Shown in pieces: positions 42,999-54,899 of a stretch of 64,000 nt of DNA. The position numbers and the translations under genes were made by a program. Positions within the stretch are counted from its first letter, which is position 1. Each line of letters opens with the position of its first letter. Source of the DNA: Rhopalosiphum padi. Its lineage: Eukaryota; Arthropoda; Insecta; Hemiptera; Aphididae. A model generated the notes under the pieces. The model made no database searches and was not told the DNA's origin. It saw nothing but the letters and a program-made list of their open reading frames with translations. Location of the stretch: assembly GCF_020882245.1 (NCBI RefSeq), contig NC_083600.1, positions 20,646,001-20,710,000 of the forward strand, in the 5' to 3' direction.

Positions 42999-43208
42999 CT
43001 GATAATGATTCACCAAATACGCTAATCCCATGTTTTCTTTATAAAACGTGCATTTACTCAAATTCTGATTTTTGAAATGTTTTTTTGAAAACATTTATTT
43101 ATCTAAATTGATATCACAGGAAAAATGGTATTTAAAATTATGTTCTCTGTAATTATTACATAATGGTTAAGATAAAATGGGATTTAATGTGCTTAGTGAA
43201 TCGCTCTG
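42999..43208. mobile_element. TACAGGGTGATTCACC-type mini-transposon, copy 4 (short)
   Basis: The left end contains ATGATTCACCAAATACGC. The right end, reversed, is CAGAGCGATTCACTAAGC. Only about 210 bases remain, so this is an internally deleted member lying 200 bases from copy 3. The left boundary is approximate. Confidence 0.5.
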
Positions 43209-43393
43209 TGTATACACCATAAACCCCATAGGATATATTTTAATATTATACAATATTCCATTATTGTCGGTAGTTTCCTAATCAAAAGAGAATAAAAAAA
43301 AAATGAAAATCGTTTGACTTCCCATTATGATGTATATATAATACAATATATATATATATAGATGGTTACAATCAATATCCTTTTGTGTATTAT

Positions 43394-43479
<86 letters not shown>

Positions 43480-46259
43480 ATTGCTATAGATATGACATAT
43501 ATATTATACATAATAATATATATAGTAGATATATTAGTATGTACGATGTACCTAAATGGCTAAACCTAATACATATAATAAGACAATTTAAAATTCCTTC
43601 CTATATCGTTTTATTGATTTATTCTTCATAATAGTTTGAAAATCGACGTCGTATAATATACATACGTGTCAGTATATTATTTGTATATAAATAAATGTAT
43701 AGGCGATCTCGTTAGTCATTATGTATAAAAAAACGTATCATAAACTTCATCGTAGGTCTGTTAAGAATAAGTACTATATAGTATTTATAAATGTGTTGTA
43801 TAAAAATATACATTCAATTCCAATTCCCTATAAATATTCACATTTTAAATGTGTTCCGCCTTATATATAATCAATATTCAGTGTCGTGTATAATATGTTT
43901 ATAGTCCTCATTGTTAATGCGTATGTGGTTGACCAACACGAGTTTATAATATTTGTATGTTATTATTATTATTATTAAAATAAGCACATTTTTACATACA
44001 TAAAAACTAAAAGACTATGATTGATTAATGATTTAATCATTATGGGTAAGTACGTGCATGGTTTGTAAATATCTACAATATCTTTAAACGAAAATTTCAA
44101 ATCCTTGAAAACTATTATACATACAATGAAACATTAAGTCGAAAACCTCATTTACCTATACTACTTTAAATTAATACATTTAATACATAACTTTAACTAT
44201 TAAATACTACAATTCTTCAAATTTAGAAAATTAATTTTAATTTAAAGAAAATGTATAACTATAAAATTTATGTAAAAACGAAACTGATAAGTGATTTTAT
44301 CATGATACACAGTTGTGACAATAAAAATAAAAATAAATTCTTATTTAAGTATTATTATATTTGAAAATAATTATTAGATAATTAAATCGTTTAAATAAAA
44401 TTCAGAAGAAATAGAAAACAATAATACATTTTGTGTATATAATTATAAATTGTATTATTAAAAAAAAAAAAAAAAAAACCTAAAATTGTTAAGCTTTTTA
44501 GTTTTTACGTGAATATGTGCAGATATAAGTTGTACAAATAACAAATGTAAAATAAACTAGAAATATCAAATATACCTATTTATTAATTTAAAGATTTATT
44601 ATAATATGATCGTTTTCTAGAAAAATTTTTTTTTTAATAATTCTTGTTAAATATAAAATAATATAGTTGTTAGGATTCACAGCTGTGGATAGCGTACGTA
44701 CATCCGTAGTAGGAATATAAATTTATGAAATTCTTATATTATGTAAGTAGGTACATACACTTTGACTATTTGAGTATACTAAATTTACAGTTGATAGGTA
44801 GTTAATTCAATTTTTTTTTTTTTTTTTTTTGTTTATTGATATTAAGATGAGCTTCATAACTCATATTTAAAATTATATATATATGTAGTCTAAAGAGTAA
44901 ATTACTCACTTAATAATAAGAATGAAAATTATATATAATATGCGTACAATATTACAATGTCATGAAATAAATGATAAATAAATCACATGTAACTACAAAA
45001 TTAAATATGCAGGTACAAAAAATATTTCTTGAATAATAATTCTAGTTAATAAAAAAATTAATAAATCACTGAAAATGTAGTCATAAGTTAAACAGATAAA
45101 ATAAAATACGCGACATTAAATAATATGTTTCAATATTACTGTTAATTTACTTATTTATATACCTATATTAGTATATTTAAAATGTTAACACATACCTAAC
45201 TTTAGCTTAAATTATAATGTATAGTTTTTAAGGATTTTCGTTTTAAGAACAATAATAATTGTTTAATTATTCACTATAACAGTTATAATTATTTTAAGAT
45301 GAAATAGTAATGATAAAGTAGTGAACCCTTTTTTTCGTTGTACACCCGATCTGGATTAAATGGATTTATATCATAACAAACCAGTGGCTACCAATTATTT
45401 ACATTTGTTTGTCAAATAAATTAAGTATAGGTCATTGTAGGTTAAAGAGCGAATAAGCTATTTTGTGATGGCCGAATTGACGCCTTGTGATTATAATAGT
45501 TAAACGCTTATTATATTGCTTGTAGCCATATCGGTTTTGTCTGATGAACGATGTATCAATGATAATAGATTTCTCAATATAGCTAACAAGCCCGACCTGG
45601 TCAATCCGTAGGTGTAAATGTGTAATGCACTAATACGAGTACGCAAGAATAAAACTTTGTATTCGTGTATTTTGTTGATAATGTTGATATTATACGAAAT
45701 AATAAACATTAGTTGTTATTTTATTATTTATTCGTTTTAATTATTTATAAATATGAGTATATAACTGTATGGTGTATGCAGTATAATTAAGAACGATAGG
45801 GAATGACGAAAATTAATTGAAAGTGTTGACTTCTGCTTTTTGTTATTATTATAGTTACCTACCTCTTATATTCATGTTTAATATTATATAAATAATAATA
45901 AATTTAAGTTTTTCGGATTTAATTTGTTATGTATATTTATAAATATTTTGAAACATCATCGTATCATTAATTTTGGTCAATTATTTTAATTTATGTACAA
46001 ACCCTTAAAAACAACAAAACCTGTAGGTATAACGTTTATAGGTGAGAAACAAATTATCATGTTTGATTATATTAAATTCATTGATTAAATATTTATTGTA
46101 TTTTAAAATATTACCTATATTAATAAGAAATAACACAGGTTTAACATAATATACACATTACACATTAAAAGCTGTAAAATTATAATATTATCATTGATTA
46201 TAAATGTATAAAATATCTTGTTCTGTACCTACCTAGTAAGTAGTATTTATAATTAATAC
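43209..46259. other. AT-rich non-coding stretch with simple repeats
   Basis: No gene is recognised. Long mononucleotide runs occur at about 44460-44478 (A) and 44811-44830 (T). A 69-codon minus-strand frame at 45500 lacks splice context and looks like chance. Confidence 0.45.
43399..43478. repeat. Compound (TA)n(TG)n microsatellite
   Basis: About 24 TA units run directly into about 15 TG units. The repetitive Tyr-Ile/Cys-Val peptide in one frame is an artefact. Confidence 0.95.
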
Positions 46260-46624
46260 TAGACATCAGTGTCGGATCTAGGAAGGGGGTGATCAGGGGA
46301 TCGTTCCCCGGATGCTCATCATAGAGGGGCGCACATTTAAAATTTAAAATTTATACTTTTTTTACTAGATTTTAATTTTTTTCAAAACAATAATTGAATC
46401 TTTTATAGTCAGATATTATTACACAAATATTCAAATTAAATAGTTTAAATTCAACATAGCCATGTTATGATAATTTTCATATTATATCATTATATATCAT
46501 TTTTTTTTTAGAGAGAGTAACTGATACATAAGCATAACAGTGACATAATAGAGGGGGCTGACTTATGAGAGGGAGCTTATTTTAAACTTTTCTCATGGTA
46601 AAAAATATACTAGATCCAGCACTG
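46260..46624. mobile_element. hAT-type non-autonomous element
   Basis: The left terminus is CAGTGTCGGATCTAGG (from 46267). The right terminus, reversed, is CAGTGCTGGATCTAGT. Terminal repeats beginning CAGTG are typical of hAT elements. An ATTAATAC/ATTAATGC near-match flanks 46260-46624 (7 of 8), which would be the target duplication if the left end includes TAGACAT. It is about 360 bases and carries no ORF. Confidence 0.6.
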
Positions 46625-47849
46625 ATTAATGCCTCTTCCTAAGTAGCTACATATTAAATTATTTTCATTTATATTTAATAGTATATAATAAGTGTGGATG
46701 TTATAATTTATGTTGATGTTCAATAAGCTTTTAAAATTATTTTTAATATGATAAAAACATTTCTCTATAATATCTTTACATAGAAATATTTAGATAAGCA
46801 ATTTAAAACAAATTCACATAAACTTATTGTTAAATCAAAAGTGTTGTCATTAATATACCTTGTTTAATTTAAAATTGAATTATTAAAATCAAATTAAAAT
46901 ATTGCAACTTATTTCTGTTGTAATAAATAAAAGCTACCATTGTTGTAATAATATAACATGATCCACTACTTTTATTATCTATATAAATTACAGATATTTA
47001 ATTAAATTCAATATTGGTTTATATTCAATTATATTTTAAGAATTTCAGATACCTATATGGCTATATAATATTATATATAACGGTTTAAGATTTAAAATAT
47101 ATATGTATACATTTATAACAAAAAAAAATCATAAAATATATACCTATGTAGGTATACAATATAAATTGTAAACTATTATTTTGAATTTTTAAAGTTACCT
47201 ATATTTTAATTTTTAAATATTATTGTAATTATTTTAAATATATTTATGTGTGTTTTTAATAAACAAAATAATTAACTATGAAATGTTATGTATTATAAGT
47301 TATAACTATTATAATATATTATTCTAATAATAATAATACTAAAAAAAAAAATATATGTACCTATACATTTATACGTTTTATAGGTATTGGTAATATCATT
47401 GGTTATAATTAATGGTAATATTTTTATACACTTGTAAATAAAATGAAGTTTAATTATGGTTTCTGGTGGTAATTTAGAAATAAATGCTTAAATGCTTAGT
47501 ACTTTTCAAAGTAATCAAGGGAAAAAAATAAGGTTTAAGTAACGGAAATGTTTACACAAAACCCTGTTATTTCGTTATTCCCCAGTAGCCAGTAAACATG
47601 TAATATAAATATATAATATACATTGATATTATAATATATCACTCATTAAATCAAAATATCCATTTTTGATGTAGTACCTACCTATAGGTTATAATAGATG
47701 TTATTTTTACGTTCCAAAATAAGTTTAAATAAATATTGTTAATATAATAATATACATTATATTCATCATAACATCTTTAAGACATTTTATTGGTAGAAAA
47801 AATAATACTATAGTATTTAAAATAATAATAAAATATGTGTAAATACCAT
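46625..47849. other. AT-rich non-coding stretch
   Basis: I see nothing recognisable between two hAT-type insertions. Confidence 0.5.
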
Positions 47850-48799
47850 CAAGGCCAGATTTAGATTTTCGTATGCCCAAGGCAAATCTTTTTTTAAGGT
47901 CTTTAGAAATAAAAAATAAAAAATACCCAATATCTAAGTAGTTAAGAAAAAAAAATTAAAATCAATACTTGATATAATATAATTATACGATAAATGGTAA
48001 AAACTGCTCGTCTTAGGGGTAAAAATCGAGTGGAAATTTTCCGTCTGCGTTGACATAGTATTACCTAGTTGTATCACACACCTGGCGCGTGATTTGTTTT
48101 AAATGTGTTAAAAATCCAAAATAAAACCAAAAAATTAAATTAAATTTTTTAATATATTATTTACTATGAAAATTTAAATTGTAATAAAATTAGATAGTAA
48201 GTGCACTTCAAAAATATAGTTACTCAAGCTTTTTTATCTACACGCAGTGGCGTATTTAGGATTTTATTTCCATTAGTATCTAGTATTTACTTATGTATGT
48301 GTACTGCTTTAGTGCTTTTACTTAAGTCAGTTAAATCATTGATTTTAATGATTTTATAGAATAAAAATCAGTACCTAAATAAATCTTAACTAGTTTTAAA
48401 TCAAATTTAAGAAGAAGTTATTAAGAACTATTGAAAGAATAATTATTTATTACCTATATCATCAGTGTTGGGTTATGTTTAGATATAAATTAAGTAGGTA
48501 CTTTCATCTTATGTATAGATAAATAAATAAATTAGTATCTATAGTTGGTAACTAAACTTTTAGTTATGGAAATCTCGTTGTGTTACGCACGTATATTTTT
48601 TTCAATAATCGTTTATTCAATAAACGATTATATTAATATCAATATTTATTTTTGATGGTGATATATTATTATTTAAATTTTCTAAACCGAGGGTCAACAT
48701 GTTTTAAATTTTTTCATAGTAGTCTGGCATCCGGATGCCCCTCAAACATCTGCTGCTTGGGGCAAGTGCCCTCAAAACCCTCCGTCAAATCCGACCCTG
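47850..48799. mobile_element. hAT-type element, 950 bases, with 8-bp target duplication
   Basis: It is flanked on both sides by the identical octamer AATACCAT (47842-47849 and 48800-48807). The termini are CAAGGCCAGATTTAG and, reversed, CAGGGTCGGATTTGA, which are imperfect inverted repeats. The interior has no intact transposase. A second hAT-like terminus (CAGTGGCGTATTTAGG, near 48246) suggests a nested insertion. A 73-codon frame at 48652 lies inside and is not a gene. Confidence 0.75.
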
Positions 48800-48807
48800 A
48801 ATACCAT

Positions 48808-49289
48808 GATAGTATTATACATTGCCCGTTCGTGTCTGTAGACCTAAAGCCGTATAGTTTGAGTAGATTATGATGGCGAGGGAGTTGGAAAACTTTCGGT
48901 TACTAATAACATGGCACAGGGACGTTAGTGTAATAGTATATGTGTATTATATTATACTGCACTATATTGTTCATAAATAATAATTATTAATTATTATAAT
49001 TATTTTAGGGCAAGTGCACAGCAAAACCATCACAGACATTATTTTTTAATATAAAGGTATTTATAGGTAAAATCAATGAGCAAAGGAATCGCGTAAAACC
49101 ACGAACTAAGATATGGATACTTTTAGTTAATTATAATACCTATCTCAATTGTTGCGTTAACCCTTATATCATACCAATATAATACTTATGATATATACAA
49201 TATACCGACATCGATTTATGATTTTTTGATATTTAGGTACATCAAGCTAATTTTAAGATATAATAATATATAAAATGTATTATATTCAC
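48808..49289. other. Short non-coding spacer
   Basis: AT-rich, with nothing recognised. Confidence 0.5.
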
Positions 49290-49990
49290 AGATAAGTAAT
49301 AAATCAGCACAGTGTCTTCGTACCTTGTACTTTTCACTTATAAGGCCTCTTCTGGAATATGGTGTTATTGTATGGCAATTGGCAACCTTATTTTCTTGCG
49401 AAAGATCAACTTCGCATTGAACGTGTTCAAAACCGATTTTTATCTTATGCCTCTTTTATCCGTAAGATCATTGTTTCCAATTATGACCTATTCTCTCGAG
49501 TCCAGATCCATATACTCTCTCAGTCTCTCCTGCCGGCACATAACAACCAAACAGCAATTCATTGCGTCTCTCTTAGATGCTCCTGATATTCTTGAAAGAA
49601 TACATTTTAGAGTTCCTTCCTGCCCTACTCGGAACTGGTTCCGGCTAGTCTACGTTTTCTATCCCAAGCCACTCCACAGCATATGGTCATAATCACCTAT
49701 TACATCGCATGCTCAGAATCTATAACCCGTAAATAATTTGTCTATGCTCTATTTGTAATAATTGAATTTAGTTCTATCTTTTAGTATGTACTCTACTATG
49801 TTTACTCTATTACCTTTCTCTTGCTACTGTTGTTTTATGCGTCATTAGCCATTACGCTACGGCTACACTATTATGTTTATATCTGTTTTTCTTATTTCTA
49901 CTATTGTTACAATTTCTACTATGTCATTATCATTGTAAAAGCCGATTGGCATTTATTTTATACATAAATAAATAAATAAATAAATAAATA
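49290..49990 (+). pseudogene. 5'-truncated, frameshifted Jockey-like non-LTR retrotransposon
   Basis: Pieces of a reverse-transcriptase C-terminus appear in shifting frames: LRTLYFSLIRPLLEYGVIVW, then IERVQNRFLSYASF, then LLDAPDILERIHFRVPS. These match the end of Jockey-clade polymerases from mobile elements. Stops and frameshifts make it dead. It ends in a 3' UTR and a (TAAA)n-type tail at about 49967-49990, as expected for a plus-strand insertion. It lies about 370 bases upstream of the RpL36 first exon. Confidence 0.75.
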
Positions 49991-50364
49991 ATATAAACAT
50001 ATTATATTATACTTGATTATCTAACTAAGCAGTAAGCATGACAAAATATGTACTTTGTCATGTAACTAGGTTAGTATAAATTGTATATTCACGATTTAAG
50101 GTTCTTCTTATTATTATTGTGTATAATCCATAGAGTAATATAAGTATAATATGGTATAATCTAAGACAGTGATAATATTACGCATAACTATGATAACAAT
50201 ATTTTAGTCCGTGATTGATACGTTATCAATGATAGCTTATCAATTGTTATCAAATGTTATAAACCAGCGACCATATTACCAATACACCAACCGTATACAT
50301 CACGGCGCTTGGTATAACCTGAAAATCGAATTTTGTTGTTATTAATTGTTGAGGATCCGTGATC

Positions 50365-50432
50365 CGTCTTCTGTAATTTTTTTTTTTAACATCGTTCGCG
50401 TTCTGACTTTATCCGTATACATCCAACTTAAG
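50365..50432 (+). promoter_or_regulatory. Probable RpL36 transcription start and untranslated first exon
   Basis: The donor TTAAG|GTAAGTCT at 50432 defines the end of a leader exon, and the next exon starts at 50609. A pyrimidine-rich motif (CGTCTTCTG at about 50365) could be the terminal-oligopyrimidine start typical of ribosomal protein genes. The exact start is not determined. Confidence 0.45.
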
Positions 50433-50618
50433 GTAAGTCTAATTATTTATTTATTTATCGAATTGTAGTCCTTATTTACTGTTTCATTATATTTTGTCAG
50501 GACATATTTACGTTTTTCGTAGACGAACAATTTTATGCAATAGTCACTTCAGCAATTTTTTGTATTATTATTTTTCGTGTTGATCAATATTTTGTGCTTT
50601 TATTACAGATTATCGACA

Positions 50619-51858
50619 ATGGCTCCTCGTTATGAGCTTGCGGTTGGTTTAAAACGTGGTCACAAGACCACAAAAATCGAGAGGGTCGGTAAAGTGAGTG
50701 GAAAAGAGCTGTCAGCCAAAAGCGAAAAGCTCAGACAAGCCCGCACTAAAGGTGTAAGTAACATGTCATTATAGATTATTCCACATACTAAAATAACTTA
50801 TTATAATAATTTAAAATTACATTAACTGAAACTTGAGGTTTAAACTATCTACTTAAGTAAATTTGCCTAAATCTATCCAATATTTCAGGAATATTTGTTT
50901 GTGTAAAGTTTCATATTTACCAATCCAATCTGACTAAATTTAATACTTCATAATCTTAACAGTATAATTTATTTAATACATTTTACAAATGTTTTTAAAT
51001 TCCTCAATAAAATAATCTTGTTTCATACTTTTATGCATTAGTTATGTTAAAATATAATGATTTTGAGAATTATTTGATAGTATCCCTATAAAGGTAATGA
51101 ATTAATTTTAGATTATTTTTGATAATAATTACCTATTTTGTAGAAGATAATGCTCAAATTGTAGATTTTATATTTACAACATATTAACAATTAATTATGT
51201 TATTATTTTTAATCGTAAATTCTCTGGGAAGATTGAAAAATTAATTTCAGTCAATATAGAAAACGTATCGTTATATTAAAAATAATGTGTTTTTACTAAA
51301 GCCTACGGTTGGTAGTTACAAGTCATAAATAAGCAAATACTTCATTTTAATTCTAAGTTGAATGTTTACCAATGTATTTATTTGATTTCAATATCAAAAG
51401 ATAGATAAATATTATGTAGAAAATAGTAATATAATCTAACTAAGTATTTCCAAAGTAACATGATTGTATTTCAATTGTAAATTTGTCTTTATTTTGATTG
51501 AGAATTTAGACCATGTTTTTAAAAATATTTTTATTTTTATAGCGTTTAACTAAGCATAACAAATTCATCAGAGATGTTGTTAGGGAAGTTATGGGTCATG
51601 CACCATTTGAGAAGAGAGCCATGGAATTGTTGAAGGTATCCAAAGACAAGCGTGCATTGAAATTCTTGAAACGACGAGTAAGCATTTATTTCTTTAACAT
51701 TTTATTCAATTTAGGTAATTTTTTTTTTAATTTACTGAATATTATATACTTATCTTTATTTTTAGTTGGGAACACACATCCGAGCCAAGAGGAAGCGTGA
51801 AGAACTTAGCAACATTTTATTGCAAATGAGAAAGGCTCAAGCTACCCACACAAAATAA
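50619..51858 (+). CDS. RpL36: 60S ribosomal protein L36 (eL36)
   Basis: The coding exons are 50619-50753, 51543-51677 and 51766-51858, all joined in phase 0. They give 120 residues, beginning MAPRYELAVGLKRGHKTTK and ending MRKAQATHTK. This is a structural protein of the large ribosomal subunit. The recognisable family features are the basic N-terminus, the RLTKHNKFIRDVVREV and PFEKRAMELLKVSKDKRA blocks, and the KRKREELSNIL helix near the end. Length is slightly above the usual 105-115 residues. All splice sites are canonical (GGT|GTAAGT, CGA|GTAAGC). The gene is complete with no disabling change, so it is presumably the functional copy. An untranslated first exon ends at 50432. Confidence 0.97.
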
Positions 51859-51890
51859 TTTCAAAGCTTCATAATATCTGTTTGATATGT

Positions 51891-51896
51891 AATAAA
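51891..51896 (+). terminator. RpL36 polyadenylation signal
   Basis: AATAAA lies 33 bases after the RpL36 stop codon, giving the very short 3' UTR usual for ribosomal protein genes. Confidence 0.75.
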
Positions 51897-53093
51897 ATGT
51901 TAACTGCTGAGAAATCTGCATTTTTCTTAAATTAATCATTTTGTTTTTAACCTCAATAACGTTTCCAAAAAATAAGATAAGGTAAAGAGGGGTATGAATG
52001 AGTATCTTAAGTATAGAACTGTTGTTACATTGTCAATTTTATTCTAGTTAATGATTTTAAATTTTAAAGTTTAATTTAATCAATACCATCAATAGTTTTT
52101 AAGTTATAAGGTTTAAATTATTTATTTATTTATATGAAACAGGACAAGCCCAATACAAATATTTATATTAATCTTAAAACGTAACAGTATAAAATACAAA
52201 ACATGGTGAACATTACATAATTACTGGTTTAGTCCCCCATAGATGGATCCTCGTTTGCTAATCTCATGCATGGTTTAGGACTTTCGTAAATAATTTACAG
52301 AACAAAAAAGAAAGATATGCGAGAATTAAAAGTTGGGATTCTAAAATTAATCTTTTTTAAAAGAAATGGCGAGTCAATTCGACCATCAATGAGTTCTCAA
52401 GAATGATAGGTTAATTTAAGCTCTCCTAGCAGCCAGCGTAGTCAAAGTACTGGGTTGTAATTATGAGGTGGACAATCAATTAATAACCGGAAAAATACAC
52501 ACTTCAGAAACTTTCAATGGACTCTTTCAAGTTGATAGCTGTCATTCATAGTTGTTGGGCACCTGATTACCAGATTTTTGAAATTCTAACTTGATTACAC
52601 AAATAATTTAATATATAGTATAAAAAAATAGGTAGTCAAACTTAATTAAATGTCAATGTCCATATGTTTTTTGAAAAGAAAGCATGATTGAGCTTATAAT
52701 AATTTATCGTTATTATTAGTGTTGGATGTTGTTAACTTACATTTTTTTTCTCTGATCCTATACAATTTTGTCTTGGATAAAAATTTATATTATGCTTCCT
52801 CGATTTAGAATATACTACATTTATTTTGTAGTTTTGTACAATGTGCGAACAAATGTTCAAAAAAATAAATTGATTGTGAACCGATAAGATTTATTATATG
52901 TGTGTTATAAAAAAGTGCTTTTTCACACATACATCTATCACAATATCACATGGTTATCCAGAATTAAATTTATAAATTGTATACTATTGTCTATTAATAT
53001 TACAATTTACATTTTAAATTACTCTTACACCCATGTCTTGAATAAAAATTATTATGTTTTTATGAGTTGTTATGGCATTTTTGTGTTTTTTAG
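51897..53093. other. Intergenic stretch downstream of RpL36
   Basis: No gene is seen. It contains the probable retroelement tail at 52119-52265 and possibly more of the same element to about 52560. Confidence 0.45.
52119..52265 (-). mobile_element. Possible non-LTR retroelement 3' tail (reverse orientation)
   Basis: A TTTA-rich run is followed by GAAACAGGACAAGCCCAATA and later CCTCGTTTGCTAATC. The same landmarks occur at 11204-11362, so these are two copies of one repeat. Orientation is inferred from the TTTA run. Confidence 0.4.
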
Positions 53094-53101
53094 GTCATTT
53101 A

Positions 53102-53710
53102 CAGGGCTAGGATTTCTATGCATTTGCATGTTTTTTTCTTAAGCCAAAGTTGATTGGTTATCAGATATGTCTATGATTTAGCTTATTCTCGATTAAATAG
53201 AACAATTTTTTTTTTGCATGTTTTGAACATGATGCATATAATTGCATAAATATACATTTTTGAGAACCTTGTTAATTTTAAATGGTATTTATTTAATGAA
53301 CATTTATAATTATTGGATTATTTGTTGAATTGTTATAAATATATTACCTATCTAAACTAAAATGGAATTAAATTAATATTTAATACTAAAGAAGAATAAG
53401 GCTCAAAACACTACTAAAAATCTGTAGCATTAAAAATGATGAATATAAAACGGAAGAAACAGATGTTAATATTATTTTAAATCTGGGACAAATCATCTCA
53501 TTTAAATATGCTCCAACAACATTGTGTGATGTAGAAAGGAGTTTCAGCCAATATAAATCTAATCGCCGGTCGTTCACATTTGAAAATTAAAAAAAAAAAA
53601 ATAATAGCATGTAATAACAATAACTAATAAGTACTAATATCGACTAATATTTAAAAAAAATTGATTTTGCATATTTTACAACTTTTTACTGCATAGAAAT
53701 CCTAACCCTA
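53102..53710 (+). mobile_element. hAT-type element with a transposase C-terminal remnant
   Basis: The termini are CAGGGCTAGGATTTCTATGCA and, reversed, TAGGGTTAGGATTTCTATGCA. The flanking octamers GTCATTTA and GTCATCAA share the first five bases and the last one, a plausible decayed 8-bp duplication. Inside, a plus-strand frame ending at TAA 53588-53590 reads FKYAPTTLCDVERSFSQYKS and then NRRSFTFEN. This is the dimerisation-region signature of hAT or CGGBP1-like transposases. The rest of the transposase is missing, so the element is dead. Confidence 0.7.
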
Positions 53711-53718
53711 GTCATCAA

Positions 53719-54800
53719 CATCCTAACTAGTTATTACTTTTGATATTATGATAGAAATCTTAACTCAATATCAAAAAAAAATTAATCTTCTTTAATTCTA
53801 ATACATTGTGATAGGTACCAAGTCATAAATTTAAAAATTGTATGCTGTGTACAAGTAGACTAATATATATGTTTTTAGTTATAACTTACAATGCATTTTT
53901 GCAATGGACTGAGCTATGTAACGTTGAAAACTTGAACATATATTAATATTTATAATACAACATAATATATTGTTCTATATTAATATTATAGATTTATAAA
54001 ATAAGAAACGTGTAAAAAAAAATAATAAATATTTAATATAAATTATTAAAACATTGAAATCACAAAGTGCAATTTGTAATTCCAATAAATTTGGACAACT
54101 GAAAAAATCTAAATATATATTAATTAGAAAATGTTAAAATTATTAAACATTAACTACTTATATTTCAAAGTACAATACAAAATTATAAAAATACAAAAAT
54201 ACAAAAATAAGTTAAATAATGGATAATACTTATAAATAGTTTCACAGCATAGAATAAATTAAAAATATTAATTACTTAAAAAAACCTTCTATATATATGT
54301 TAGATCTATAGTCATTAAAAGGAATTCGTTTTTTTTAATACTGAAATATCACAATAAACATAAAAAAAATGCACATAATTACTTATTACTTATTTAACAT
54401 AAATAATAATTCGATGATCACATATTTCACCATTTTATAGTAAAATTTCTTCAAATAATTTAAAATGACATTTAAATGCAATCTAATTATAAATAATATA
54501 ATCTTCGATCGTAAACTTATAAATGGTTGGTCCTGTGTTAACAGATCTGAATATGCACAATCATAATTGACTTAAATTATTACATAATATATTTGATTGG
54601 GATATATTAAGTTATATACCTTGTATATGTTTATATGTTAATCATATATTGTAACACGTAAATTAGATAAGTACTAGCATAGATCAAATACGACATATAT
54701 TTAACTATGGTACTAGTTACTATAAAATATAAAAGTATTTTCTCTGATATTGTTAAATACAGTAAATATGTTAAAATAATTAATAAATATCAAAGTTCTA
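53719..54800 (-). other. Probable cadherin 3' UTR and intergenic DNA
   Basis: AT-rich sequence following (on the minus strand) the cadherin stop codon. No unambiguous AATAAA on the minus strand was located close to the stop, so the 3' UTR end is not placed. No other feature is seen. Confidence 0.4.
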
Positions 54801-54899
54801 TCATATATCAGAGTTGTTTATCAGCAGATTGCTTGTATCCAAAGCAGAATCTGGGACTTGGAATGTGGATCCTTGAAATCCAAGTGAAGCTTCAAACAT
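54801..54899 (-). CDS. Terminal coding exon of the cadherin
   Basis: The acceptor ATTTGTAG|ATGTTTGAAG is followed by 32 codons and TGA. The peptide begins MFEASLGFQGSTFQVPDSAL and ends LLINNSDI. The ATG here is internal, not a start. The phase matches the preceding exon 1.3 kb away. The last three residues, S-D-I, fit a class I PDZ ligand. Confidence 0.75.
   Translation of the reverse strand: MFEASLGFQGSTFQVPDSALDTSNLLINNSDI

Noticed and set aside
43362..43631. 89-codon frame with Tyr-Ile and Cys-Val repeats
   Set aside because: It is translation of a (TA)n(TG)n microsatellite.
48652..48873. 73-codon frame with a Cys/Pro-rich end
   Set aside because: It lies mostly inside the hAT-type element bounded by AATACCAT duplications and runs across its end.
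50754..51542. Possible snoRNA in the RpL36 intron
   Set aside because: Ribosomal protein introns often host snoRNAs, but I found no paired box C (RTGATGA) and box D (CTGA) with terminal stem.
53386..53577. 63-codon minus-strand frame
   Set aside because: The plus strand here carries a recognisable hAT transposase remnant. The minus frame is its shadow.
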